Source: Lutibacter sp.
GTDB taxonomy: Bacteria; Bacteroidota; Bacteroidia; Flavobacteriales; Flavobacteriaceae
Assembly (NCBI GenBank): GCA_003516285.1
Contig: DPCK01000021.1
Span: forward strand, 108,805 to 118,328
Direction: 5' to 3'
Length of the DNA stretch: 9,524 bases
The notes under the pieces were generated by a model. It saw only the letters and a list, made by a program, of their open reading frames with translations. It was not told the DNA's origin and searched no databases. Below, piece by piece: positions 1-6,768 of this stretch. The translations under genes and the position numbers were made by a program. Numbering within the stretch: the first letter of the stretch is position 1; the number at the start of each line of letters is the position of its first letter.

Positions 1-948
1 CTTTTTTTAGCGCCATTAATTGTTATTTTAACCGTTTCAATGCCGCAATGGGCAATGCTTTTATTAACTCTTGTGATTGGAATTGGGATGGCAGGCGTTG
101 GAATGAATGTGATGCACGACAGCAACCACGAATCTTTTTCAAATAAAAAGTGGGTCAATAAAATAATGGGAAGCAGTATGTATATTTTGGCCGGAAACGT
201 TTACAACTGGAAAGTGCAGCACAATGTTTTGCACCACACTTTTACCAACATTCCCGGATATGATGAGGATATTGATGCAGGCAGAATTATCCGTTTTAGC
301 AAAAACACGAAATGGTTGAAAATACATAAATTTCAAAAATATTATTCCTTCTTTTTATACGGATTGTTAACCATTAACTGGGCAATCACTACCGATTTTA
401 GACAAATGCACAAATATTTGAAGCGTAAACTTTCCTATGGGAAATTTCCAAATCCAGCCACAGAATGGACTACTTTAATTGTGACTAAAATCATTTATTA
501 TTTGTTGTGGATTGTTTTGCCGCTATTGCTTTTGGATATTGCTTGGTGGAAAGTATTGATCGGATTTTTTGTGATGCATTATACCGCAGGAATTATTTTA
601 AGCATCGTGTTCCAATTGGCGCACATTGTGCCAATGGCAGAAATGCCTTTGCCCGACAAAGAGGGAAATTTAGAACATACCTGGGCAGTGCATCAATTAT
701 ACACCACGGCCAATTTTGCGCCTAATAATAAATTTATTTCCTGGTATACCGGCGGATTAAACCATCAGGTTGAGCACCATATTTTTCCGCATATTTCCCA
801 TATTCACTACGAAAAAATAGCTAAAATTGTAAAAGAAACAGCCTTGGAATTTAATTTGCCGTACAACGAATATAAAACATTTACAAAAGCAATTATAGAA
901 CATTTTAATCAATTAAAAACGCTTGGCGCAAAGCCTGCGTACGCATAA
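1..948 (+). CDS. Membrane fatty-acid (acyl-CoA) desaturase, 5'-truncated by window edge
   Basis: A di-iron, membrane-bound desaturase that would introduce a double bond into an acyl chain at the cytoplasmic membrane. The frame is open from base 1 (13 codons before the ATG at 40), so the true start lies upstream and the ATG at 40 is internal. Counting from that ATG, all three histidine boxes are visible: HDSNH (26-30), HNVLHH (61-66) and QVEHH (243-247) inside GGLNHQVEHHIFPH. The Gln in the third box is typical of front-end / linoleoyl-CoA-type (delta-6-like) desaturases. Hydrophobic segments lie at about 5-24, 105-118 and 150-200, as expected for the membrane-FADS fold. No cytochrome b5 domain lies in the visible part, so the electron donor is probably separate (inference). 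The stop is 10 bp before the next gene, suggesting cotranscription. The family is certain; regioselectivity and acyl carrier cannot be read from sequence. Confidence 0.93.
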   Translation, partial: LFLAPLIVILTVSMPQWAMLLLTLVIGIGMAGVGMNVMHDSNHESFSNKKWVNKIMGSSMYILAGNVYNWKVQHNVLHHTFTNIPGYDEDIDAGRIIRFSKNTKWLKIHKFQKYYSFFLYGLLTINWAITTDFRQMHKYLKRKLSYGKFPNPATEWTTLIVTKIIYYLLWIVLPLLLLDIAWWKVLIGFFVMHYTAGIILSIVFQLAHIVPMAEMPLPDKEGNLEHTWAVHQLYTTANFAPNNKFISWYTGGLNHQVEHHIFPHISHIHYEKIAKIVKETALEFNLPYNEYKTFTKAIIEHFNQLKTLGAKPAYA

Positions 949-958
949 TTTTTATTTT

Positions 959-2146
959 ATGACCAACCAACTTTCAGACAGAATTAACAATTTACCGGTT
1001 TCAGAAACTTTAGCGATGGCCGCAAAAGCCAGGGAACTAAAAGAACAGGGAAAAGACATTATCAGTTTAAGTTTGGGGGAACCCGACTTTAACACACCCG
1101 ATTTTATTAAGGAAGCCGCAATCCAGGCCATTCACGACAATTACAGTTCTTACAGTCCGGTTGATGGTTATGTGGATTTAAAAAAGGCTATTTGCGAAAA
1201 ATTTAAGCGCGACAACAATTTATCGTACCAACCCAGTCAAATAGTGGTTTCAACCGGCGCAAAACAATCTATTGCCAATGTGGCGATGGTGTTGTTAAAT
1301 CCGGGTGATGAGGTGTTATTGCCTGCGCCATATTGGGTGAGTTATTCGGCCATTTCCATTTTGGCTGAAGCTACGTATGTAGAAATTCCATCAACTGTTG
1401 AAGCTGATTTTAAAATTACACCGGCACAGTTGGAAGCGGCCATTACGCCAAAAACTAAAATGGTGTTTTTCAATTCTCCAAACAATCCGAGCGGCACCAT
1501 ATACAGTGAAGCGGAATACAGGGCTTTTGCAAAAGTGTTGGAGAAACATCCAAATATTTACATTCTTTCCGACGAAATTTATGAGCACATCAATTATGAA
1601 GAGCCAGCTTTTAGTTTTGCAGCCATAGAAAGTATGTACGACCGAACCATTACCGTTAACGGCGTTGCAAAAGCGTTTGCAATGACCGGCTGGCGCATTG
1701 GATATATTGGCGCGCCGGAATGGATTGCGAAAGCCTGCACAAAAATGCAGGGACAAATTACTTCTGGAGCCAACAGCATTGCACAACGCGCAACCATTGC
1801 GGCGTTACAGGCGCCAGTTTCAAAAATTAAATATATGGTTGATGAGTTTCACAACCGAAGAGATATTGTGATTGATTTGATTCGGGAAATTGACGGATTT
1901 AAATTAAATATTCCGGGAGGCGCTTTTTATGTGTTCCCAGATGTTTCGGCTTTCTTTGGAAAAGAAATTAAAAGTTATAAAATTGAAAATGCAGCCGATT
2001 TTTCTATGTTTTTGCTGGCAGAAGCCAATGTGGCAACCGTAACCGGCGATGCTTTTGGCGCGCCAACTTGCATTAGAATTTCTTATGCCGCTTCGGAAGC
2101 GAATTTGCGTGAAGCGATTAAAAGAATTAAAGAAGCGTTGAGTTAA
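959..2146 (+). CDS. PLP-dependent aminotransferase, class I (aspartate aminotransferase type Ib)
   Basis: A cytosolic fold-type I transaminase, most likely exchanging amino groups between aspartate or similar amino acids and 2-oxoglutarate. The product is 395 residues from the ATG at 959, the usual length for bacterial type Ib enzymes. Visible motifs are LSLGEPDFNTP near the N-terminus, SPNNPSG (N175/N176, one of which contacts PLP), SDEIYEH (D205 and Y208), the Schiff-base lysine K238 in VAKAFAMTGWRIGY, and the substrate-carboxylate arginine R373 in CIRISYA. An upstream in-frame ATG at 923 would overlap the desaturase and add 12 residues that fit no family N-terminus (MAQSLRTHNFYF), so 959 is preferred. 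The start follows an A/T-rich leader with no Shine-Dalgarno. It sits 10 bp after the desaturase and before a strong terminator, so it ends a transcription unit. Prephenate or aromatic substrates cannot be excluded. Confidence 0.93.
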   Translation: MTNQLSDRINNLPVSETLAMAAKARELKEQGKDIISLSLGEPDFNTPDFIKEAAIQAIHDNYSSYSPVDGYVDLKKAICEKFKRDNNLSYQPSQIVVSTGAKQSIANVAMVLLNPGDEVLLPAPYWVSYSAISILAEATYVEIPSTVEADFKITPAQLEAAITPKTKMVFFNSPNNPSGTIYSEAEYRAFAKVLEKHPNIYILSDEIYEHINYEEPAFSFAAIESMYDRTITVNGVAKAFAMTGWRIGYIGAPEWIAKACTKMQGQITSGANSIAQRATIAALQAPVSKIKYMVDEFHNRRDIVIDLIREIDGFKLNIPGGAFYVFPDVSAFFGKEIKSYKIENAADFSMFLLAEANVATVTGDAFGAPTCIRISYAASEANLREAIKRIKEALS

Positions 2147-2163
2147 CAGCAAACTATAATCAT

Positions 2164-2194
2164 AAAAAAACCGAGCGAATTGCTCGGTTTTTTT
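2164..2194 (+). terminator. Rho-independent terminator after the aminotransferase
   Basis: A 6-bp GC-rich stem, CCGAGC (2171-2176) and GCTCGG (2182-2187), with a GAATT loop. It is flanked by seven A's on the left and seven T's on the right, which can extend the stem. It lies 17 bp after the aminotransferase stop. The A/T tracts on both sides would allow termination in either direction, although no convergent gene is present here. Confidence 0.93.
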
Positions 2195-2335
2195 GTTTGA
2201 GAAATTTAAAATAATGGGATTTTTTGTTGCAAAAATTGAAAAAAAATTGCTTTGCAGGAAAATTTTCAGCAATAATTTTGGAAACCCAAAGATTTAACAT
2301 ATATAAATTGTGTAGGTTTTAAAATCAGCTATTTC

Positions 2336-2435
2336 GCAGTGATCTGTGTTTCTCATTTTTGCCTCAGTGTAACTTGATGAAATAATTATTGCACAGAAAT
2401 TCACAAAGAAAAAACACTAAGAATCACAGAGAAAT
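2336..2435. repeat. Degenerate CACANAGAA repeat array, imperfect inverted arrangement
   Basis: The right half carries four related 9-mers: CACAGAAAT (2392), CACAAAGAA (2402), CACTAAGAA (2415) and CACAGAGAA (2425), spaced 10, 13 and 10 bp. The left half reads similarly on the other strand: CTGTGTTTCT (2344-2353) matches the reverse complement of AGAATCACAG (2420-2429) at 9 of 10 positions. It resembles the CACAGAG-type intergenic repeats seen in many bacterial genomes (from memory, not searched). Function is unknown. Confidence 0.5.
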
Positions 2436-2447
2436 ATGTCTAATAAT

Positions 2448-2467
2448 TCAAAAATCGTAAATCGTAA
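2448..2467. repeat. Tandem ATCGTAA within a recurring intergenic word
   Basis: Two adjacent copies of ATCGTAA (2454-2460 and 2461-2467). The 15-mer TCAAAAATCGTAAAT at 2448-2462 recurs exactly at 9290-9304, upstream of the ferredoxin gene, so this is a shared intergenic word rather than chance low complexity. Confidence 0.5.
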
Positions 2468-2475
2468 TTCAAGTT

Positions 2476-2570
2476 GCGTTAGCGGATTGAAGTGGCATCC
2501 TTTTTTGAAGTGAAACGCAAAAAAAGATAAAACGGAAAGCGCGACCCGCCAGCTGGCGGGAAACGCCCCA
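2476..2570. repeat. Candidate flavobacterial intergenic repeat element (GCGTTAG...CGCCCCA)
   Basis: A block that begins GCGTTAGCGGATTGAAG and ends GGGAAACGCCCC and is richer in G+C than its surroundings. It contains a potential stem between CATCCTTTTTT (2496-2506) and AAAAAAAGAT (2519-2528) around the loop GAAGTGAAACGC, then a perfect palindrome at 2545-2560. I recall closely similar blocks (GCGTTAGGGATTGAAG, GGCATCC, T-tract, A-tract, AGCCCGACCCG) recurring in intergenic regions of Flavobacterium and relatives. That is memory, not a search. No coding frame or transposase accompanies it. Confidence 0.5.
2545..2560. repeat. Perfect 16-bp GC-rich palindrome
   Basis: CCCGCCAGCTGGCGGG equals its own reverse complement. 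It is strikingly GC-rich for this AT-rich window. It has no following T tract, so it is not a standard terminator, and it sits inside the candidate repeat element at 2476-2570. Confidence 0.85.
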
Positions 2571-2666
2571 TTTAATCTAAAAGTTAAAAGTTGTTAAGTT
2601 GAATTGTAAAGCCAATTCTCTATTCTCTTTTCTTTTCATAATTTTAGAATTACCTTTACTTTAGCA

Positions 2667-2675
2667 TAAAATTTG
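2667..2675 (+). promoter_or_regulatory. Possible -7 box upstream of the AsmA-like gene
   Basis: TAAAATTTG resembles the Bacteroidota -7 consensus TAnnTTTG but has three rather than two bases between TA and TTTG. It lies 44 bp before the ATG at 2720. No TTG is present at the expected -33 distance, so support is weak. The longer word ATAAAATTTGC also occurs upstream of asd on the minus strand (7787-7797). Confidence 0.3.
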
Positions 2676-2719
2676 CTTTGGTTAATTACAAATCTAAACT
2701 TCACCGAAATAAAACATAA

Positions 2720-5326
2720 ATGAATATGAAAAAAGCATTAAAAATTATTGGAATCATTTTATTGGTTTTTGCGTTGCTTCTTGTCGCTACACCTTTTTTA
2801 TTCAAAGGAAAAATCAAGGAATTGGTGTTAAAATCCATCAATAAAAATGTTGATGCGGTGGTGGCTTTTGAGGATGTTGATTTGAGTTTGTTCAAAAGCT
2901 TCCCAAAAGCAACAGTTGTAATTGATGATTTAAGCATTATCAACAAAGCGCCTTTTGAAAATGATACCTTATTTTATTCTGAAACTTTCACTCTTAAAAT
3001 GAGTGTTAAAGAACTTTTTAAGGGAAAAGGTGAACCTATGAGTATTGAGGCTTTTAGCAGTGAAAATGCGAAGGTGAATGTGATTTACAATAAAGATGGT
3101 TTGTCAAATTATGACATTGCATTAAAAGACAATGATGAAAAAGATGGGACAAAAAATGAGGAGTTTACCCTGAATTTCCAAAATTATACCATTAAAAACC
3201 TTCGCTTTACGTATTTTGATGAAGCATCTAAAATGAATGTGATTTTGGACAGCATCAATCACGAAGGCAGTGGAGATTTTAAAAATAAAGTGCTGGATTT
3301 GAACACCAAATCTACCGCCAAACTGGCTGTTTCCATCGATAAAACAAACTATTTAAAAAATGTGGCCTTGTCGCTTGATGCCGTTTTGGGATTGGATTTG
3401 GAAAACCTTAAATATACCTTTAAAGAAAATGAGGCTTTGGTGAATTTGCTTCCGATTGCTTTTGACGGATTTATTCAGATGAAAGATGACGGACAATTGT
3501 ATGACCTGAAATTTAAAACGCCTGTTTCCTCTTTTAAAAACTTTTTGGGTCTGATTCCTAAAATGTATTCAGGGAAGTTGGATGGCGTTAAAACATCTGG
3601 TGATTTTAAAGTAAACGGCGTTGTAAAAGGAACTTATTCTGATACCAGCATTCCAGCTTTTGATGTTGAAATTGCTTCAAACAATGCGTCTTTTCAATAT
3701 CCGAATTTGCCAAAATCGGTTAATAATATTGTGATTGATTCCCGAATTGTAAACAAAACCGGCATATTTAATGACACTTATGTAAATCTTGATAAATTGT
3801 CATTTACCATTGATCAAGATGTATTTAACGCAAAAGCAACCATTCAAAATATTGCTGAAAACGCCCTGATTAATGCCGAAATAAAAGGGATTGTGAATCT
3901 GGCGAATGTGGCCAAAGCCTATCCCGTAAAATTGGAAAAACCTTTAACCGGTATTTTAAAAGCCGATGTGGTAACTCGTTTTGATATGAAATCGGTTGAA
4001 GAAAGTAAATATCAAAACATTCAAAATTCGGGAACCATTACGGTCACTGATTTTAATTATGAAAGTGAGGAAATGGCAAAACCATTTAAAATTAAACAAG
4101 CCGCCATTTCCTTTAATCCAAAGGACATTCGTTTGAATAAATTTGACGGGGAAACCGGAAATTCCGATTTTCAGGTGACTGGTAATTTGGATAATTTCTA
4201 CGGATTTATTTTTAAAGACCAGGTGCTGAAAGGAAATTTTAACCTGACTTCCCGTCAATTTGAAGTGGCCGATTTTATGGAAACCAAAACCGATACCTCA
4301 GCAACTAAAACAACCAAAGAAACCTTAAAAATTCCTTCATTTTTAGATGTTACCATCGCTGCCAAAGCTACAACGGTGGTTTACGACAATTTGAATTTGA
4401 AAGAAGTTTCGGGAAATTTGGCCATTAAAGATGAAGCCGTGACATTAAGTAATTTAAAAATGGATGTTTTTGGCGGACAAATAGCCTTGAGCGGAATGGT
4501 TTCAACCAAAGAAAAAACGCCAAAATTCAATATGGATTTGGGATTAAATGGTTTAAATATCTCTGAATCTTTTACGCAACTCGCAATGTTAAAAGCCATT
4601 GCGCCAATTGCCAATGCGGTTCTTGGAAAGTTAAATTCAACCATCAAATTATCGGGAAATTTATCCGATAATATGACGCCCGACCTTAAAACAATTACAG
4701 GAAACTTGATTGGGCAATTGTTGGGCTCAAAATTAAGTCCGGCCAATTCACCACTGTTGACTTCTTTGGCTTCAAACATAAAATTTTTAGATCTCGAAAA
4801 GTTGAATTTGGACAAACTAAAAATGATTTTATCTTTTAAAGACGGTAAAGTTGAAATTAATCCATTTACGCTTAAATACCAAGATATCAACATTGAAATT
4901 TCAGGCGCTCACGGCTTCGACCAAAGTATGGCTTACAATCTAAAATTTGATGTTCCCGTAAAATATTTGGGCAATGAAGTCAATAATTTGTTGACAAAAT
5001 TAACGCCTGCCGATGCGGCAAAAATTCAAAATTTTCCCATAAATGCAAATTTAACAGGCACTTTTACGAGTCCGAAAGTTTCAACCGACCTGCAACAGGC
5101 CACCACAAACGTAGTTACGCAACTGGTGGATATGCAAAAAGGAAAATTAATCAATCAGGCTACCCAAGCTTTAGGCAATTTAATTCCGGGAAATGCCAAA
5201 GTTGATACCGCTAAAACCAAAAGCGCGGATACCACAAAAACTGTGACTCCAAAACAAACAATCGACAAAGCAAAGGACAGTATTGTTCAAAATGCCTTGA
5301 AGAATTTGTTTAAAAAGAAACAGTAA
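2720..5326 (+). CDS. AsmA-like envelope protein (868 aa)
   Basis: A large inner-membrane-anchored protein of the AsmA superfamily, whose members (AsmA, TamB, YhdP) are mostly periplasmic beta-groove proteins linked to phospholipid transport and outer-membrane homeostasis. Residues 6-28 form one hydrophobic anchor after a KK-containing N-terminus. The remainder is soluble, rich in alternating beta-strand patterns and without cysteine clusters or catalytic motifs. The N-terminal AsmA-like part covers about residues 30-200, with FKSFPKATVVIDDLSI typical of the family. An AsmA C-terminal-like repeat begins near 553 (LKEVSGNLAIKDEAVTLSNL, then FGGQIALSG). The last roughly 50 residues are a Lys/Thr-rich tail. 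The start could be ATG 2720 or ATG 2726 (MNMKK); neither has a Shine-Dalgarno. It appears monocistronic, with a gene-free stretch upstream and a new promoter before the next gene. The family assignment is good; the exact cargo is unknown. Confidence 0.9.
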   Translation: MNMKKALKIIGIILLVFALLLVATPFLFKGKIKELVLKSINKNVDAVVAFEDVDLSLFKSFPKATVVIDDLSIINKAPFENDTLFYSETFTLKMSVKELFKGKGEPMSIEAFSSENAKVNVIYNKDGLSNYDIALKDNDEKDGTKNEEFTLNFQNYTIKNLRFTYFDEASKMNVILDSINHEGSGDFKNKVLDLNTKSTAKLAVSIDKTNYLKNVALSLDAVLGLDLENLKYTFKENEALVNLLPIAFDGFIQMKDDGQLYDLKFKTPVSSFKNFLGLIPKMYSGKLDGVKTSGDFKVNGVVKGTYSDTSIPAFDVEIASNNASFQYPNLPKSVNNIVIDSRIVNKTGIFNDTYVNLDKLSFTIDQDVFNAKATIQNIAENALINAEIKGIVNLANVAKAYPVKLEKPLTGILKADVVTRFDMKSVEESKYQNIQNSGTITVTDFNYESEEMAKPFKIKQAAISFNPKDIRLNKFDGETGNSDFQVTGNLDNFYGFIFKDQVLKGNFNLTSRQFEVADFMETKTDTSATKTTKETLKIPSFLDVTIAAKATTVVYDNLNLKEVSGNLAIKDEAVTLSNLKMDVFGGQIALSGMVSTKEKTPKFNMDLGLNGLNISESFTQLAMLKAIAPIANAVLGKLNSTIKLSGNLSDNMTPDLKTITGNLIGQLLGSKLSPANSPLLTSLASNIKFLDLEKLNLDKLKMILSFKDGKVEINPFTLKYQDINIEISGAHGFDQSMAYNLKFDVPVKYLGNEVNNLLTKLTPADAAKIQNFPINANLTGTFTSPKVSTDLQQATTNVVTQLVDMQKGKLINQATQALGNLIPGNAKVDTAKTKSADTTKTVTPKQTIDKAKDSIVQNALKNLFKKKQ

Positions 5327-5411
5327 CAACAATTTTTCTTTCAAGAATGTTCTTTGGAAACTAGTTATAATGCAGGAATTTTTATAATAATTTAAATAAA
5401 ATTTATAATTA

Positions 5412-5443
5412 TTGTTAATATTTCATAAAAAAAAGTATATTTG
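5412..5443 (+). promoter_or_regulatory. Bacteroidota-type promoter of the S8 protease gene
   Basis: TATATTTG (5436-5443) matches the Bacteroidota -7 consensus TAnnTTTG exactly. A TTG (5412-5414) lies 21 bp upstream, within the 17-23 bp spacing known for Flavobacterium promoters. Transcription would start near 5450, giving a short leader of about 20 bases before the ATG at 5472. Confidence 0.75.
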
Positions 5444-5471
5444 GAGCCAACCCTTAAACACTTTATAAATT

Positions 5472-6695
5472 ATGAAAAAAACAAATTTTATGCGTTTTGC
5501 ATTTTTTGGAACAGCAATATTGTTGTTCTCAGCTTGTTCTAATGAAGAATCTGTTGATTTAAATAGTTCTTTAATCGAAGAAAGCGAAGTTGTTTTGCAA
5601 CAAAGTCAGGTCATTGAAGGCTCTTATATTGTTGTGTTCGACACAAAAATTACCGGAGATCTTGGTAAAAAATATGGAAATGACTACAAAGCGGCAAAAC
5701 TTGCGGTTGTAAGTGAGGCCCAAAAAATGTTTTCTGAAAACTCAATTGTTGATTTTGAAATTAAGCAAAGTTATGGTAAGGTTTTGAACGGTGTTGCCGC
5801 TAAATTATCCAAAGCTGATGTTGAAAAATTAGCAAAAGATAAAAGAGTAAAATATATTGAAGAAGATCAATTGGTAACTTTGGCTCCTGGCGGAAAACCT
5901 GGCAGTGGCGGAGGTTCTGCAGCACAAGAAATACCTTGGGGAATTACACGTGTTAATGGCGTTTCAAGTTATACAGGAAGTGCTGTAGCTTGGGTTATTG
6001 ACACCGGTATAGATTTAGATCATCCAGATTTAAATGTAGATGCCGCCAGAGGTTTTAATGCGTTTACTACAGGCAGAGATGCAGGTGCTCCGGATGATGG
6101 TAATGGTCATGGTTCTCACGTAGCGGGTACAATAGGTGCTTTAAATAATACTATTGGCGTTATAGGAGTGGCTCCCGGAGCTACGGTAATCCCAATAAAA
6201 GTTTTAGACAGCCGTGGAAGCGGATCTTATTCTGGCGTGATAGCCGGTGTTGACCATGTTGCTGCTAATGGCAAAAGTGGGGATGTTGCAAATATGAGTT
6301 TGGGCGGACCAGTATCTCAAGCTTTAGATGATGCCATTCTTATCGCTTCAAATAAAGGAATTAAATTTGCTTTGGCTGCAGGAAACGAAGGTACAGACGC
6401 AAATTTATCATCTCCTGCAAGAGTTAATGGCACAAATATTTTTACGATTTCAGCAATGAGTAATGGCGACAATTGGGCATCATTCTCTAATTTTGGAAAT
6501 CCGCCGGTTGATTTCTGCGCGCCAGGAGTAGCTATAAAATCTACTTGGAAAGGCGGTGCTTACAATACCATTAGCGGTACTTCAATGGCTTCACCGCATG
6601 CTGCCGGTGTTTTATTGCTTGGAGCTGTTGCTAATACTGGCGGAACAGTTAAAGGAGATCCTGACGGAACAGCTGATCCAATTATTGTACATTAA
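5472..6695 (+). CDS. S8 family (subtilisin-like) serine protease, lipoprotein with I9 propeptide
   Basis: An exported serine endopeptidase of 407 residues. The N-terminus MKKTNFMRF plus a hydrophobic stretch ends in the lipobox LFSAC, so Cys22 is the probable lipidated residue after signal peptidase II cleavage. The following SNEES is acidic, as in Bacteroidota lipoprotein export signals, suggesting a surface or outer-membrane location (inference). Residues about 51-138 form an inhibitor I9-type propeptide (SYIVVF, then GVAAKLS, ending VKYIEEDQ). A Gly/Pro linker (about 139-149) separates it from the catalytic domain. The triad is complete: D177 (VIDTGIDLDHPDL), H213 (GHGSHVAGTIG) and S371 (SGTSMASPHAAG), with oxyanion-hole N305 (AAGNEG). 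Only 36 residues follow the catalytic Ser, ending in a GDPDGTADPI segment, and no type IX secretion C-terminal domain is seen. It has its own promoter and terminator, so it is probably monocistronic. Substrate is unknown. Confidence 0.95.
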   Translation: MKKTNFMRFAFFGTAILLFSACSNEESVDLNSSLIEESEVVLQQSQVIEGSYIVVFDTKITGDLGKKYGNDYKAAKLAVVSEAQKMFSENSIVDFEIKQSYGKVLNGVAAKLSKADVEKLAKDKRVKYIEEDQLVTLAPGGKPGSGGGSAAQEIPWGITRVNGVSSYTGSAVAWVIDTGIDLDHPDLNVDAARGFNAFTTGRDAGAPDDGNGHGSHVAGTIGALNNTIGVIGVAPGATVIPIKVLDSRGSGSYSGVIAGVDHVAANGKSGDVANMSLGGPVSQALDDAILIASNKGIKFALAAGNEGTDANLSSPARVNGTNIFTISAMSNGDNWASFSNFGNPPVDFCAPGVAIKSTWKGGAYNTISGTSMASPHAAGVLLLGAVANTGGTVKGDPDGTADPIIVH

Positions 6696-6713
6696 AATTC
6701 ATTAAGAAATAAT

Positions 6714-6743
6714 AAAAAAGGGAGCTTGAAGCTCCCTTTTTTT
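6714..6743. terminator. Bidirectional terminator between the protease gene and asd
   Basis: GGGAGCT (6720-6726) pairs with AGCTCCC (6730-6736) around a TGA loop, flanked by six A's on the left and seven T's on the right. It lies between the convergent protease (stop at 6695) and asd (stop at 6769), so it can serve both strands. Confidence 0.93.
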
Positions 6744-6768
6744 ATTCAAAAAACATAGTTTTAACCCA

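Larger units (their letters stand above)
2195..2719. other. Gene-free intergenic stretch made of repeat-like modules
   Basis: About 525 bp with no convincing coding frame on either strand. It holds, in order, an AT-rich piece (2195-2335), a degenerate CACANAGAA array in inverted arrangement (2336-2435), a tandem ATCGTAA (2454-2467), a GC-richer block ending in a palindrome (2476-2570), an AAAAGTTAAAAGTT stretch (2579-2592) and an AT-rich leader for the AsmA-like gene. The modules are described in their own entries. No tRNA, riboswitch or transposase remnant was recognised. Confidence 0.7.

Noticed and set aside
1904..2272. Minus-strand frame crossing the aminotransferase 3' end and terminator
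   Set aside because: It reads through the terminator hairpin and antisense to K238-type aminotransferase coding sequence; its composition (many Phe/Ser/Asn) is that of a shadow frame.
2336..2435. CRISPR array
   Set aside because: The repeat units are only about 9 bp, degenerate, spaced 10-13 bp and partly inverted; there are no uniform spacers and no cas genes.
2701..2946. Minus-strand frame over the AsmA-like gene start
   Set aside because: It is antisense to the membrane anchor and N-terminal domain and has no family resemblance.
4381..4893. Open frame of about 170 codons on the minus strand inside the AsmA-like gene
   Set aside because: It lies wholly antisense to a gene with clear family signatures, has no recognisable domain and has no promoter-like signal; AT-rich beta-rich genes often leave such open antisense frames.
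5327..5411. Possible terminator after the AsmA-like gene (AAGA/TCTT near 5344-5355)
   Set aside because: The stem is only four weak pairs, without GC and without a following T run, so it is not better than chance in such AT-rich sequence.
6580..6695. Truncated protease C-terminus
   Set aside because: Only 36 residues follow the catalytic serine, but the ending GDPDGTADPI resembles what I recall of flavobacterial S8 lipoprotein relatives, and no remnant coding sequence continues downstream before the terminator.
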